Source: Gluconobacter albidus (GTDB lineage: Bacteria > Pseudomonadota > Alphaproteobacteria > Acetobacterales > Acetobacteraceae). Taken from it: a stretch of 64,000 bases of DNA. How positions within the stretch are numbered: position 1 is the first letter of the stretch; each line of letters starts with the position of its first letter. Made by a program: the position numbers and the translations under genes. This document shows positions 18,824-32,307 of the stretch, piece by piece. The stretch spans positions 1 to 64,000 of the forward strand of contig NZ_BEWL01000007.1 of NCBI RefSeq assembly GCF_002723915.1. The letters are read 5' to 3'. The notes below the pieces were generated by a model. The model did no database searches and had not been told where the DNA came from. It saw only the letters and a list, made by a program, of their open reading frames with translations.

Positions 18824-20248
18824 ATGGTGGAAAACGCTCAGTATCTGGACGCCAGCGCCTCCGCCCCCGGTTCGACGACACCGCTTGAGACCGCCTGGGT
18901 CCGCGTTCGTGAGAAACTGAAGAGTGAGGTTGGCGAGGTCGAATACCGGACATGGCTCCGGCAGATCGTTCTGGGGCCACTCGACGAAGATGAACTGACA
19001 CTCTATCTGCCCACGCGATTCCTGCGCGACTGGGTTCGCAGCCAGTATGAGGAGCGCCTTCAGACGCTCTGGCGTACTGAACGCGAAGACATCAAGGGCG
19101 TGGAGCTCCAGGTCAAGCGGGGGCTGCCCGAGGTCCCCGCGGACGATGCTGAAGATACAGAGGACGCAACCGGCCCCTCCAGCGACAGTACGCCGCAAAG
19201 CGTTGTGTCCGAGAGCCGCAGCGATCTGGCTGTACCGCTTGATCCGCGCTTCACGTTCGACACCTTCATCGTCGGCAAGCCGAACGAATTTGCCTATGCC
19301 TGCGCACGCCGCGTGGCCGAGAAGCCTTCAAGCCCCGGTTTCAACCCGCTTTTCCTGTATGGCGGTGTCGGACTGGGTAAAACGCATCTGATGCATGCCA
19401 TCGGAACGGAGCTGACCCGGACAGGCAAAGTCTCCGTGGCCTATATGTCTGCGGAAAAATTCATGTACCGCTTCATCGCGGCCATCCGCTCGCAGTCCAC
19501 AATGGAGTTCAAGGAACAGCTCCGTTCCGTTGACGTGCTGATGATTGACGATCTTCAGTTCCTGATCGGCAAGGACAACACGCAGGAAGAATTCTTCCAC
19601 ACGTTCAATGCTCTCGTGGATGCAGGCCGTCAGATCATCGTCAGTGCCGACAAGAGCCCGTCCGACCTTTCGGGTCTTGAAGACCGCCTGCGGACCCGCC
19701 TGGGCTGCGGAATGGTCGCGGATATCCATGCTACGACCTTCGAGCTGCGTATTTCCATTCTGGAAGCCAAGGCCAAGGCTTCGGGGACGCATGTTCCATC
19801 CAAGGTTCTGGAATATCTCGCGCACAAGATCACGACCAATGTTCGTGAACTTGAAGGGGCGCTCAATCGCCTGATCGCGCATGCCGATCTCGTGGGTCGC
19901 CCGGTTACGCTCGATACGACGCAGGATGTTCTCAAGGACATGCTGAAGGCCCACGATCGCCGCGTCACGATTGAGGAAATCCAGCGCAAGGTTTCCGAGC
20001 ACTGGAATATCCGCCTGACGGACATGTCCTCTGCCCGACGCGCGCGCGCCGTCGCTCGCCCGCGTCAGGTCGCCATGTATCTGGCCAAACAGTTGACGAG
20101 CCGCTCGCTTCCAGAAATCGGACGTAAATTCGGCAACCGCGACCACACGACGGTCATGCATGCCGTCAACCGCGTGACCGAGTTGATGGATCAGGACGCG
20201 TCCTTTGCCGAGGACGTGGAACTGCTGCGCCGGATGCTCGAAGGCTGA
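18824..20248 (+). CDS. dnaA: Chromosomal replication initiator protein
   Basis: AAA+ ATPase that binds DnaA boxes and opens oriC. The start at 18824 ([11 protein letters not shown]) is chosen over the ATG at 18809 because the strong GAAAGGGGG ribosome binding site lies between them, 6 bp before the second. The product is 474 aa. Domain I is around residues 25-95, followed by an acidic linker. The AAA+ domain has Walker A GGVGLGKT at 180-187 and Walker [11 protein letters not shown]. Domain IV carries the DNA-binding signature [16 protein letters not shown] near the end. It is followed by dnaN, recF and gyrB. Confidence 0.98.
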   Translation: MVENAQYLDASASAPGSTTPLETAWVRVREKLKSEVGEVEYRTWLRQIVLGPLDEDELTLYLPTRFLRDWVRSQYEERLQTLWRTEREDIKGVELQVKRGLPEVPADDAEDTEDATGPSSDSTPQSVVSESRSDLAVPLDPRFTFDTFIVGKPNEFAYACARRVAEKPSSPGFNPLFLYGGVGLGKTHLMHAIGTELTRTGKVSVAYMSAEKFMYRFIAAIRSQSTMEFKEQLRSVDVLMIDDLQFLIGKDNTQEEFFHTFNALVDAGRQIIVSADKSPSDLSGLEDRLRTRLGCGMVADIHATTFELRISILEAKAKASGTHVPSKVLEYLAHKITTNVRELEGALNRLIAHADLVGRPVTLDTTQDVLKDMLKAHDRRVTIEEIQRKVSEHWNIRLTDMSSARRARAVARPRQVAMYLAKQLTSRSLPEIGRKFGNRDHTTVMHAVNRVTELMDQDASFAEDVELLRRMLEG

Positions 20249-20258
20249 CCTCTGCCAG

Positions 20259-20291
20259 CCCCCGATCCCTCTCTTTCCCGAGGGGCGGGGG
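20259..20291 (+). other. Intergenic hairpin between dnaA and dnaN
   Basis: CCCCCG (20259-20264) pairs with CGGGGG (20286-20291), and an inner CCCTC (20267-20271) pairs with GAGGG (20280-20284), separated by a small internal loop. There is no T-run after it, so it may be an attenuator, a processing site or a weak terminator between dnaA and dnaN. Confidence 0.4.
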
Positions 20292-20337
20292 TCTGCTAGG
20301 TTCTCTCAATTAATTCAAGATCTTCCTGAGGCCCGGA

Positions 20338-21462
20338 ATGAAATTCAAGGTTGACCGTACCCTGCTGCAACGGGCTCTGGCGCATATTCATGGCGTTGCG
20401 GAAAAGCGGAATACCATTCCCATTCTGGCCAACGTTCTGATGAGCTTTGAGAACGATGTTCTGCGCCTCACGGCCACGGATATGGAAATTGCCGTCGTGG
20501 AAGACGTTCCCGCCACGGGCGAGCGCTCTGGCTCCACCACCGTGCCTGCCGCGGTACTTTTCGAAATTGTCCGCAAACTGCCGGATGGTGTCGCACTTGA
20601 GTTCGATCATCAGGACAGCGAAGCACCGCTGGCCCTGCGTGCGGGCCGTTATGCCACCAGCCTAAACGTTCTGCCGGTCGATGATTTCCCGGCCATGGTC
20701 GCCGGAGATCTGCCGCACCGTTTCTCGCTGCCTGCAGCAACGCTTCGCGGTCTGATCGACCGCACCAAATTCGCCATTTCAAACGAAGAAACGCGCTACT
20801 ACCTGAACGGCATCTATCTGCATGTTGCAGAAAACGGGGCCACTCCGATGCTGCGAGCCGTCGCCACGGACGGTCACCGTCTGGCACGCGTTGAAACGGA
20901 CCTGCCCGAAGGTGCACGCGGCATGCCCGGCGTCATCATTCCCCGCAAGACCGTCAACGAACTGCGCAAGCTTCTGGACGAAGGGGCGGCTGATCTGGAA
21001 GTCTCCCTGTCTGACACACGGATCCAGTTCCAGGCTGGCCCCGTCCTTCTGACCTCCAAGCTGATTGACGGAACCTTCCCGGAATATGAGCGCGTCATCC
21101 CCAAGGGCAATGATCGCATCCTACGTGTCGGCAAGCGTGATTTCGCAGCGGCTGTCGGCCGCGTTGCGGCCATCAGCCAGGAACGCTCGCGCCCGGTCAA
21201 GCTGTCTGTCACGCAGAATATGCTGAACCTCTCCGCCACCAGCCCCGATCAGGGCGTGGCTCATGAGGAGCTGGACGAAAACGCCGTCTCCTACGATGCC
21301 GCTCCGATCGAGATCGGCTTTCAGGCGCGTTACCTCACTGACATTACCGACCAGATCGACGTGGAAGTGGAATTCGCATTTTCCGACAGCTCTGCGCCCA
21401 CCATCGTTCGTGACACGGCATCGCCTTCGGCGCTGTATGTCCTGATGCCCATGCGGGTCTGA
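20338..21462 (+). CDS. dnaN: DNA polymerase III beta subunit (sliding clamp)
   Basis: Ring-shaped processivity clamp for the replicative polymerase. The 374-aa product starts MKFKVDRTLLQRALAHIHGV and has three repeated clamp domains of about 120 residues; it ends with the conserved YVLMPMRV that forms part of the partner-binding pocket. A GAGG ribosome binding site is 6 bp before the ATG. It lies 89 bp after dnaA and 13 bp before recF. Confidence 0.98.
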   Translation: MKFKVDRTLLQRALAHIHGVAEKRNTIPILANVLMSFENDVLRLTATDMEIAVVEDVPATGERSGSTTVPAAVLFEIVRKLPDGVALEFDHQDSEAPLALRAGRYATSLNVLPVDDFPAMVAGDLPHRFSLPAATLRGLIDRTKFAISNEETRYYLNGIYLHVAENGATPMLRAVATDGHRLARVETDLPEGARGMPGVIIPRKTVNELRKLLDEGAADLEVSLSDTRIQFQAGPVLLTSKLIDGTFPEYERVIPKGNDRILRVGKRDFAAAVGRVAAISQERSRPVKLSVTQNMLNLSATSPDQGVAHEELDENAVSYDAAPIEIGFQARYLTDITDQIDVEVEFAFSDSSAPTIVRDTASPSALYVLMPMRV

Positions 21463-21475
21463 ACACGAGCCGCGA

Positions 21476-22579
21476 TTGAAACTGACCCGGCTCGCGCTGA
21501 CGGATTTCCGGAATTACACCCATGCCGTCTGGACCCCGGATGCTTCCATTCTGGTCCTGACGGGAGAAAACGGGTCCGGAAAGACCAATCTGCTGGAAGC
21601 CGTTTCGCTGCTGGCTCCAGGGCGTGGATTAAGAGGCGCGCCACTTCCCGCACTGTGTCGCACTGGCGCCGAGCGGTGGGGCGTTGCGGCGACGCTCCAG
21701 TCCGGTCTGGATGAATTCCGGATCGGAACAGGAAGTGAGTTAAACGAAAAACAGCGTCGTACATTCCGCCTCGATGGGGAGAACATCCGCTCTCAGGCCG
21801 CGATCGGCCAGAGGTTTTCCTGCGTCTGGCTGACCCCGCAGATGGATCGGCTTTTTCAGGAAGGGTCCAGCGGTCGGCGGCGCTTTCTGGATCGGCTGGT
21901 CATGGCCCTTTCTCCCGATCATGGTCGCCAGATTGCCGCCCATGATCGCTCGGTTGTCAGCCGCAACAGGGTTCTGGCCGACCGCCCGACCGAGACGGCG
22001 TGGCTTACATCCATTGAAGATTCCATCGCCCGTCATGCAGTTGCGGCGTCTGCTGCGCGCCTCGCACTCGTTGAGAGCATGAACGTTCATCCGTTTGAAA
22101 ATGCTGGATTTTCTTCCAGCACCCTCCATCTGGACTGCGCCATTTCCACCCGTCTGGCCTGTCAGCCCGCACTGGACGTCGAGGACTGGATCAGAGGCAG
22201 TCTTCAGCAGTCCCGCACCGAAGACCGGCAACGCGCCACCACGTCCATCGGGGCGCACAGGGCCGATTTCACCCTTTCGGACACCGTTACGGGACGTCCT
22301 GCAGAACTCTCCAGCAGCGGTCAGCAGAAAGTCATGCTGACCGGCACAGTTCTGTCCCATGCGCGGCTGATGACGCAGGAACGGGGCCATGCTCCGGCCA
22401 TCCTTCTGGATGAACCTCTGGTCCATCTGGACGAAACCCGCCGCCATGCCCTTCTCGACAGTCTTGAGAAACTGCGCGCGCCCGTTCTGATCACCGGCAC
22501 GGACCACGCGCCTTTTGCAGCACTAGAAGGCCGGGCCCAGTTTTTTTCGGTCAGAAACGGAAGCATATCTCCGGCCTGA
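21476..22579 (+). CDS. recF: DNA replication and repair protein RecF
   Basis: SMC-like ATPase that helps load RecA at gaps. The 367-aa product begins MKLTRLALTDFRNY, the normal RecF start, read from a TTG at 21476, 13 bp after dnaN. Walker A is GENGSGKTNLLEA near residues 31-43; the ABC-like signature is LSSSGQQKVML and Walker B is AILLDEPLVHLD. The TTG and weak ribosome binding site suggest low expression coupled to dnaN. Confidence 0.95.
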   Translation: MKLTRLALTDFRNYTHAVWTPDASILVLTGENGSGKTNLLEAVSLLAPGRGLRGAPLPALCRTGAERWGVAATLQSGLDEFRIGTGSELNEKQRRTFRLDGENIRSQAAIGQRFSCVWLTPQMDRLFQEGSSGRRRFLDRLVMALSPDHGRQIAAHDRSVVSRNRVLADRPTETAWLTSIEDSIARHAVAASAARLALVESMNVHPFENAGFSSSTLHLDCAISTRLACQPALDVEDWIRGSLQQSRTEDRQRATTSIGAHRADFTLSDTVTGRPAELSSSGQQKVMLTGTVLSHARLMTQERGHAPAILLDEPLVHLDETRRHALLDSLEKLRAPVLITGTDHAPFAALEGRAQFFSVRNGSISPA

Positions 22580-22593
22580 CGCATGCCCACCGC

Positions 22594-25890
<3,297 letters not shown>

Positions 25891-25993
25891 GCGAGTACTC
25901 GAACGAATTGCAATAATCGGCAATTCGAAGTGATGACACAGTCTGCGGGCTTCATTTGACGCGAACCCGTGGTTTGGATACCCCGGGCAGGAC

Positions 25994-27328
25994 ATGACCG
26001 ACACAACCCATTGCACCACCGCCATCATTCTTGCTGCGGGCCTCGGCACACGCATGAAATCCAGCCTGCCAAAGGCACTTCATCGTCTGGGCAACCAGCC
26101 CATGATCAACCATCTCATCACAACCGCCCGGCAGGTCTTCGACGATGTGGTCGTCGTCACGGGACCGGACATGCCGGAACTCGAACAGGCTGTTCGTCCG
26201 TTCAGGACTGCCACGCAGACTCAACGGCTCGGCACGGCCCATGCGGCCAATGCAGCGCGGGACCTGTTTGGGGATGGGGATATCGCTGTTCTTTATGCCG
26301 ATAATCCGCTGATTACCGCAGAGACCATGGAACGCCTGCTCGCGGCCCGCAGACAGGGGGCCAGTCTGGCGTTGCTGGGAATGCGTCCGGCTGTACCGGG
26401 ACGTTATGGCAGGATTATCGAAGATCACGGCAAGGTTGTGAAAATCGTCGAGTTCAAGGACGCAAGCGAAGACGAACGCGGCATCACGCTGTGCAATGCC
26501 GGCGTCATGTGCGCCGGAGCAGAGGACTTCCGCAACTGGCTGGAAGAAGTTCGCAACGAAAACGCCCAGGGCGAATATTACTTGACGGACGTCGTTGAAA
26601 TGGCAGCTAAAGCCGGTTCGGTTGTTTGCGTGGAAGCACCTGAAGACGAACTGGCTGGCGTCAATTCCCGCTCTGAACTCGCGCGTGCTGAAGCGACCCT
26701 CCAGACGCGCCTGCGAAACGCGGCGATGGATGCCGGAGTGACGCTCGTTGCACCGGACACCGTCTTTTTCAGCACAGACACTGTCCTTGAAGCGGATGTA
26801 ACAGTCGAACCGAACGTCTTTTTCGGGCCGGGTGTGACAGTCCATTCAGGCGCACTGATCCGCGCTTTTTCGCATCTTGAAGGTTGCACGGTGGGTGAAG
26901 GCGCGATGATCGGCCCCTATGCCAGGCTCCGTCCCGGAACGGTCTGTGCTGCACACACGCATGTTGGCAATTTCGTCGAGCTCAAGAACGTGGAGTTGGG
27001 CGAGGGCGCAAAGGCCAACCATCTGACCTATCTGGGCGACGCTTCGGTCGGACGCGGCACCAATGTCGGGGCAGGGACAATCACCTGCAATTATGATGGC
27101 GTTTTCAAACACCGGACTGTCATCGGGGAGCGGGTTTTCGTCGGGTCAGACGCCATTCTCGTGGCACCTGTGACCATCGGAGACGATGCGCTCGTGGCCG
27201 CGGGCAGTGTGATTACGGATGATGTGCCTGCCGGTGACCTGGCTCTGGGCCGGACGCGCCAAACACTGAAATCCGGACGCGGCCTTCAGATCAAACAGTC
27301 TCTCAAAGCTCGGAAGGAACAGGGCTGA
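25994..27328 (+). CDS. glmU: Bifunctional GlmU: N-acetylglucosamine-1-phosphate uridyltransferase / glucosamine-1-phosphate acetyltransferase
   Basis: Makes UDP-GlcNAc, the precursor of peptidoglycan and LPS. The 444-aa product has an N-terminal pyrophosphorylase domain (ILAAGLGTRMKSSLPKALH at about 12-30) and a C-terminal left-handed beta-helix acetyltransferase domain of hexapeptide repeats from about residue 255, with the ANHLTYLGDASVG and GTITCNYDG motifs. An AGGAC ribosome binding site precedes the ATG. The stop codon overlaps the glmS start by one base, so the two are coupled. Confidence 0.97.
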   Translation: MTDTTHCTTAIILAAGLGTRMKSSLPKALHRLGNQPMINHLITTARQVFDDVVVVTGPDMPELEQAVRPFRTATQTQRLGTAHAANAARDLFGDGDIAVLYADNPLITAETMERLLAARRQGASLALLGMRPAVPGRYGRIIEDHGKVVKIVEFKDASEDERGITLCNAGVMCAGAEDFRNWLEEVRNENAQGEYYLTDVVEMAAKAGSVVCVEAPEDELAGVNSRSELARAEATLQTRLRNAAMDAGVTLVAPDTVFFSTDTVLEADVTVEPNVFFGPGVTVHSGALIRAFSHLEGCTVGEGAMIGPYARLRPGTVCAAHTHVGNFVELKNVELGEGAKANHLTYLGDASVGRGTNVGAGTITCNYDGVFKHRTVIGERVFVGSDAILVAPVTIGDDALVAAGSVITDDVPAGDLALGRTRQTLKSGRGLQIKQSLKARKEQG

Positions 27329-29154
27329 TGTGCGGTATCTGCGGTATTGTCGGACACAAGCCTGCCAGCCCGATCGCATTCGAGGCGCTGCGACGCCTGG
27401 AGTATCGGGGATATGATTCTGCCGGGATCGCAACCCTGACGGCGTCCGGCGATATCGAACGCCGCCGAGCTGCCGGAAAGCTCGACAATCTGGAGCGCGT
27501 TCTCAAAGAGCATCCGCTACACGGCACCACGGCCATCGGGCACACCCGTTGGGCGACGCATGGTGCTCCCACTGAAAACAATGCTCACCCCCACGAAGCC
27601 GGGCGTGTCGCAATCGTCCATAATGGGATTATCGAAAACTTCTCGGCCCTCAAGGAAGAGCTGGAAGCGAAAGGCCGCGTGTTTCGGACCGAAACGGATT
27701 CAGAAACCGTCGCCCATCTGGTCGATGACTATCTGGGACAGGGGCTGGACCCGCGGGAGGCGGCGTTTGCGGCCATCAAGCGGCTGGAAGGGGCCTATGC
27801 AATCGCCATGATCTTCAAGGATCATGAAGGTCTGCTGATTGGCGCCCGTCATGGCGCGCCGCTTGCTGTCGGTTACGGCAATGGCGAGATGTTCCTGGGC
27901 TCAGACAGCATTGCACTGGCGCCCATGGCCCGGAAAATGACCTATCTCGAAGACGGGGACTGGTGCGAACTCACGACCGATAATGTCAGAATTTTCGACA
28001 TGACCGGTGCTGAAGTCAGCCGTCCAGTTCAGGATCTTACCTTCATGGCAGGGCAGGTCGGCAAGGATGGCTACCGGCACTACATGGAGAAGGAACTCCA
28101 TGAACATCCGGTCGCTATCGGCCAGACGCTGAAGCGGATCACCGATCCCGCATCAAAGCGCATCACGCTGCCACCCATGCCTTTCGATCTGGCACAGGTT
28201 CCGCGTGTCACGATCACGGCCTGCGGGTCCGCCTATTATGCCGGGATGGTTGGGCGGTACTGGCTGGAATCCCTGGCGCGCATTCCGGTTGAAATCGACG
28301 TCGCATCCGAAATGCGCTACCGCGAGCCGCCCCAGCCGGACAAAGGTATGGCGCTGCTGATTTCACAGTCCGGCGAGACTGCGGATACGCTGGGTGTTCT
28401 GCGCAGCCTCAAAAAGGCCGGTCAGAGCATCGTCTCGGTCCTGAATGTCGAACACTCCACAATCGGGCGGGAGAGCGATCTCGTACTGGGCATGGATGCA
28501 GGACCGGAAATTTCCGTTGCCTCCACCAAGGCCTTCACTGCGCAACTCTCTGTTCTGGCGGCGCTGGCGATCGAATTCGCCCGTGCCCGCGGGACCATGG
28601 ATCAGGCCCACGAAGAACGTCTGACAGCCAGCCTACTGGATCTGCCGTCCCGTGCAGCGGAAGTCTTCACCCGGACCAAGGATATTCAAGCCATGGCTGG
28701 CGTCGTGGCGCAGGCGCGCGACGTCCTGTATCTGGGGCGCGGAATCTGCACGCCGATTGCCTTTGAAGGTGCATTAAAATTAAAGGAAATCAGCTACATC
28801 CATGCGGAAGCTTATGCTGCGGGTGAGCTGAAGCATGGACCGATCAGCCTGATTGACCAGACCGTTCCGGTCGTCGCCATTGCACCCTCCACGATCCTGT
28901 TCGACAAGACCCTGTCCAATCTTCAGGAAGCAAAAGCGCGTGGCGGGCGCATCCTTGTTTTCACGGATACCGCAGGGGCCAAACGTCTGGAAGGCGTGGC
29001 GGAACAGATCGTCATCATGCCTGATGTGGACGCTTTCGTCGTGCCGATCCTTTACGCCATTCCCGTTCAGATGCTGGCCTATGAAGTTGCCCTTCTGAAA
29101 GGCACGGATGTGGATCAGCCGCGCAATCTTGCGAAATCCGTGACGGTCGAGTGA
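27328..29154 (+). CDS. glmS: Glutamine-fructose-6-phosphate aminotransferase (isomerizing)
   Basis: Commits fructose-6-phosphate and glutamine to glucosamine-6-phosphate, supplying GlmM and then GlmU. The 608-aa product starts MCGICGIVG with the catalytic N-terminal Cys of the glutaminase domain. Two SIS sugar-isomerase domains follow (ITACGSAYYAGMVGRYW and LGRGICTPIAFEGALKLKE), with the C-terminal DQPRNLAKSVTVE. It begins on the last base of the glmU stop. No glmS ribozyme is seen, as expected with a 1-base overlap. Confidence 0.98.
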   Translation: MCGICGIVGHKPASPIAFEALRRLEYRGYDSAGIATLTASGDIERRRAAGKLDNLERVLKEHPLHGTTAIGHTRWATHGAPTENNAHPHEAGRVAIVHNGIIENFSALKEELEAKGRVFRTETDSETVAHLVDDYLGQGLDPREAAFAAIKRLEGAYAIAMIFKDHEGLLIGARHGAPLAVGYGNGEMFLGSDSIALAPMARKMTYLEDGDWCELTTDNVRIFDMTGAEVSRPVQDLTFMAGQVGKDGYRHYMEKELHEHPVAIGQTLKRITDPASKRITLPPMPFDLAQVPRVTITACGSAYYAGMVGRYWLESLARIPVEIDVASEMRYREPPQPDKGMALLISQSGETADTLGVLRSLKKAGQSIVSVLNVEHSTIGRESDLVLGMDAGPEISVASTKAFTAQLSVLAALAIEFARARGTMDQAHEERLTASLLDLPSRAAEVFTRTKDIQAMAGVVAQARDVLYLGRGICTPIAFEGALKLKEISYIHAEAYAAGELKHGPISLIDQTVPVVAIAPSTILFDKTLSNLQEAKARGGRILVFTDTAGAKRLEGVAEQIVIMPDVDAFVVPILYAIPVQMLAYEVALLKGTDVDQPRNLAKSVTVE

Positions 29155-29232
29155 AGAATTTTCCTGTCCGGAAAGCTTATTTTTCATTCATTATCACGGT
29201 ATGGACCATGAAACACTAAAAGGGACGTAGAG

Positions 29233-32199
29233 ATGGGTGGAGACGCAATATCCGGAACACCAGCCGGAAATTCAGGCCTTTCCCCCAGCGCCCCCGAAAT
29301 CGTCCTGCGCGAAGCTTTCGTCAGAAGGCTGAACGAGCAGGGCTTTGAAGGTGATATCGACCTGCGGGTCTCCTCGCGGCTGGTTTCTTCTACCGATAAC
29401 AGCATTTACCAGCGCCTCCCGGCTGCCGTCATTCATCCCCGCACTGGCGAAGACCTCAACCGGGCCGTGCAAGCGGCTTCTGAAGGTGATCTGACGCTCG
29501 CAATCCGGGGCGGTGGAACAGGCACCAACGGCCAGTCCCTGACCGATGGCGTCGTGGTTGACGTCTCACGCCATCTGGACCGGATCCTCGATTTCGATGC
29601 CGAAACAGGCACAGTCACCGTTGAGCCGGGCGTTATTCTGGCCCGACTCAACGCCTTTCTGAAGCCACATGGTTTTTTCTTCCCGCCAACCGTCTCAACC
29701 GCCACCCGAGCGACGATCGGAGGCATGATTGCGACGGATGCCTCAGGCAAAGGGTCCCGGATCTATGGAAGGACATCCGATTATATCGAGACGCTGGATG
29801 TCGTTCTTGCGGATGGAAGCGATCTTTCAGTCGGCCAACTGACTGCTGAAAAACTGAAAGAAGCGATGAACGGGGCGGGGCTTGCAGCACAGGCCTACCG
29901 CGAGGTCCACCGGGTTGTTACGGAACGTGCGGACGAAATCCGGCGCGTTTTCCCGGACATGAACCGTGGTCTGACCGGATACAATCTGCAGAATGTCCTG
30001 CTCGAAGACGGAAGCTTTCATCTCGCACGACTGCTGGCGGGATCGGAAGGCACGCTTGCCCTGACCAAAAAAGTCGTTCTGCGCGTCAGACGATTACCGA
30101 AATACCGTCAGCTTATCGTCGTCCGCTATGCCAGCTTCAATGATACTCTTCAGGACGTCCAGACACTTCTGCCTGCCAACCCTTCAGCCGTTGAAGTGCT
30201 GGATGACCGAGTACTCGCCAAGGCCCAGCAGGACGTGACATGGCATGCTCTTGAACGCGTCCTGGGCAACACGTCAGCCCTTCCGGTCAAGGGAATGAGC
30301 TTCGTCGAGTTCGTGGGAGACAATCTGGAAATCCTGAAGGTGCAGATGGCTCATGCTATCATGCTCCTTGAGAGCTCCTCTCACAAACCCATTGATCATA
30401 AAGCAGTTTCTGATCCGGAAATCATTGCGAATCTCTGGACGCTCCGGGAAAAATCCGTAGGGCTGCTCGGGCGTCCGGACGGTCACAGGCAGGGTGTTCC
30501 CTTCGTAGAAGATACGGCTGTCCCTCCTGAAGTCCTGCCAGAATATGTCAGCGAGTTCCGTAACATTCTGGACGGTTACGGGCTGTCCTACGGCATGTTC
30601 GGTCATGCGGATGTCGGGTGCCTGCATGTGCGCCCATTTCTGGACATGCTGAAGGCCGAAGACCGGTCGCTGATCCGTCCAATCTCAGACGCGGTGGCTG
30701 AGTTGACGAAGCGTCATGGCGGTCTGCTCTGGGGGGAACACGGTCGGGGATTCCGCGGGGAGTTTTCGCCACTGTTTTTTGGAGAAACGCTTTTTGCAGA
30801 GCTTTGCCGGATCAAGGATGTCTTTGATCCCAAAGATATTTTCAATCGTGGCAAACTGGCTCCAGGTGGTGCGGGTTATTCGGTTGACCGGATTGATGGC
30901 ATCCCTTTTAAGGGCGAGTTCGACGAAGAGATCACACCGGCACTGCGTGAACCTTACGGCCGGTCCGTAAGTTGCAACGGCAACGGTGCCTGTTTCAATC
31001 GTGAGCCGGACATGGCCATGTGCCCGTCTTACAAGGTCACAAAAGACCGCTCGCAGTCTCCGAAAGGCCGCGCCCTGCTGCTTCGAAGCTGGACCAGACT
31101 GCGCTCCCTGCCGGAAGATGCTCCAGACCGGGCTATGCTTCCCGTTCTGACAGAAGAACTCAAGGCCTCGCTGGATACGTGTCTGTCGTGCAAAGCCTGC
31201 GCCACGCAATGTCCGATCCGCGTGGATATTCCGTCCATGCGTTCCAAATTTCTTTCAACATACTTTCGTGAGAACCGCAGGCCTGTCAGGGATTACCTTG
31301 TCTACTGGCTGGAACCGCTTCTGGCGGCAGGGCGATTGGCCCCCAAGCTCGCCAATCTCCTGATGCACAGTCCTGCATCGCAAGCCATTCTCTCCCGTCT
31401 GGGGCTGGTGGATCTGCCGCATCTGAGACCGGCGCGACTGAAAACGGGCAGTCAGGTCAGCCGTTCATGGCTGCGCCGCAACCGCGGCAATTCCCGCGCT
31501 GTTATTGTGGTTCAGGACTCCTTCACCGGCAGTTTTGATGGTGTTCTTGTCGAGAAGATTCATGCGCTTCTGACGCAGCTTGGGTTCGATGCAAAACTCA
31601 CCCCAGTCTGGGACAACGGCAAGGCGCGCCATGTTCTTGGATTTCGCAAAGGCTTTGGGGTGACGGCACGCTTAACCCTGAAGAAACTCAGGGCACTGGC
31701 CGCGTTCGATATTCCTGTTGTTTCTCTGGATGCCGCCACCGGCCTCATGTTCACGCAGGAATACCGGGACATAGCAGGCGCTCAGCCCATACCGGCAGTT
31801 CTTCCACTGGAGACTTTTCTCCGGCAGCAGATTGTCAAGGGAACGCTCCAACCTGTTTCGGCCAGCAGCGAAAATTCTGGCATGACTGTGATTTCGCATT
31901 GTACGGAACAGGCTGCCCGACCGGAGAGTGCAGGGGACTGGGCCTTTATTCTCCGACACTTTGGCGTTCCGGCAGATGCCGGGAAAGCAGGCTGCTGCGG
32001 AATGGCCGGGCTGTTCGGTCATCAGACGGAACATGCCAAGATGTCGCGAGATATGTTTGAGCAGAACTGGGCCAGAAAAGTTGAGATGCCGGTTCTTGCG
32101 ACCGGTTTTTCCTGCCGCTGCCAGACCGAGCGCATGGCCGGAATCCGTCCGTCCCATCCCGCAGAAACACTGATTTCCGTTTTGCAGGAACGCTTGTGA
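29233..32199 (+). CDS. FAD-binding and Fe-S-binding oxidoreductase, YdiJ / D-2-hydroxyglutarate dehydrogenase type
   Basis: 988-aa fused flavo-iron-sulfur dehydrogenase resembling E. coli YdiJ (about 1,018 aa). It is likely to oxidise a D-2-hydroxy acid such as D-2-hydroxyglutarate or D-lactate, passing electrons to the quinone pool. The FAD-binding PCMH domain lies near residues 60-240 (LAIRGGGTGTNGQSL), then the FAD-oxidase C-terminal domain to about 540. Fe-S ligands are C581, C587 and C597 and the cluster CxxCxxCxxxCP at C650, C653, C656 and C660. A CCG-type heterodisulfide-reductase-like segment is at 920-923. A clear AAAGGGAC ribosome binding site precedes the ATG. No signal peptide. 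The exact substrate is not decided by sequence. Confidence 0.87.
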   Translation: MGGDAISGTPAGNSGLSPSAPEIVLREAFVRRLNEQGFEGDIDLRVSSRLVSSTDNSIYQRLPAAVIHPRTGEDLNRAVQAASEGDLTLAIRGGGTGTNGQSLTDGVVVDVSRHLDRILDFDAETGTVTVEPGVILARLNAFLKPHGFFFPPTVSTATRATIGGMIATDASGKGSRIYGRTSDYIETLDVVLADGSDLSVGQLTAEKLKEAMNGAGLAAQAYREVHRVVTERADEIRRVFPDMNRGLTGYNLQNVLLEDGSFHLARLLAGSEGTLALTKKVVLRVRRLPKYRQLIVVRYASFNDTLQDVQTLLPANPSAVEVLDDRVLAKAQQDVTWHALERVLGNTSALPVKGMSFVEFVGDNLEILKVQMAHAIMLLESSSHKPIDHKAVSDPEIIANLWTLREKSVGLLGRPDGHRQGVPFVEDTAVPPEVLPEYVSEFRNILDGYGLSYGMFGHADVGCLHVRPFLDMLKAEDRSLIRPISDAVAELTKRHGGLLWGEHGRGFRGEFSPLFFGETLFAELCRIKDVFDPKDIFNRGKLAPGGAGYSVDRIDGIPFKGEFDEEITPALREPYGRSVSCNGNGACFNREPDMAMCPSYKVTKDRSQSPKGRALLLRSWTRLRSLPEDAPDRAMLPVLTEELKASLDTCLSCKACATQCPIRVDIPSMRSKFLSTYFRENRRPVRDYLVYWLEPLLAAGRLAPKLANLLMHSPASQAILSRLGLVDLPHLRPARLKTGSQVSRSWLRRNRGNSRAVIVVQDSFTGSFDGVLVEKIHALLTQLGFDAKLTPVWDNGKARHVLGFRKGFGVTARLTLKKLRALAAFDIPVVSLDAATGLMFTQEYRDIAGAQPIPAVLPLETFLRQQIVKGTLQPVSASSENSGMTVISHCTEQAARPESAGDWAFILRHFGVPADAGKAGCCGMAGLFGHQTEHAKMSRDMFEQNWARKVEMPVLATGFSCRCQTERMAGIRPSHPAETLISVLQERL

Positions 32200-32307
32200 A
32201 AACAGGGCGTTGATAACGATGTCACGCCTCTGGACGCGTAGGGTCCAAACTGTAACAGTGTTGCCCGATCTCAAGAGGTACGGCCTTGCCTGCGGGCCCT
32301 GTGGAGT

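Noticed and set aside
25956-25984. TTGACG-based promoter immediately before glmU
   Set aside because: No acceptable -10 box at correct spacing, and transcription would begin within 10 bp of the start codon.
27300-27327. glmS ribozyme
   Set aside because: glmS starts on the last base of the glmU stop, leaving no leader; the ribozyme is typical of Gram-positives.
29157-29185. Terminator after glmS
   Set aside because: Only a 5-bp TTTCC/GGAAA stem with T-rich flank; too weak to list as a feature.
32200-32307. TPP riboswitch upstream of the ThiE-like gene
   Set aside because: The conserved CUGAGA core and the expected two-arm fold could not be found in the 108-bp gap.
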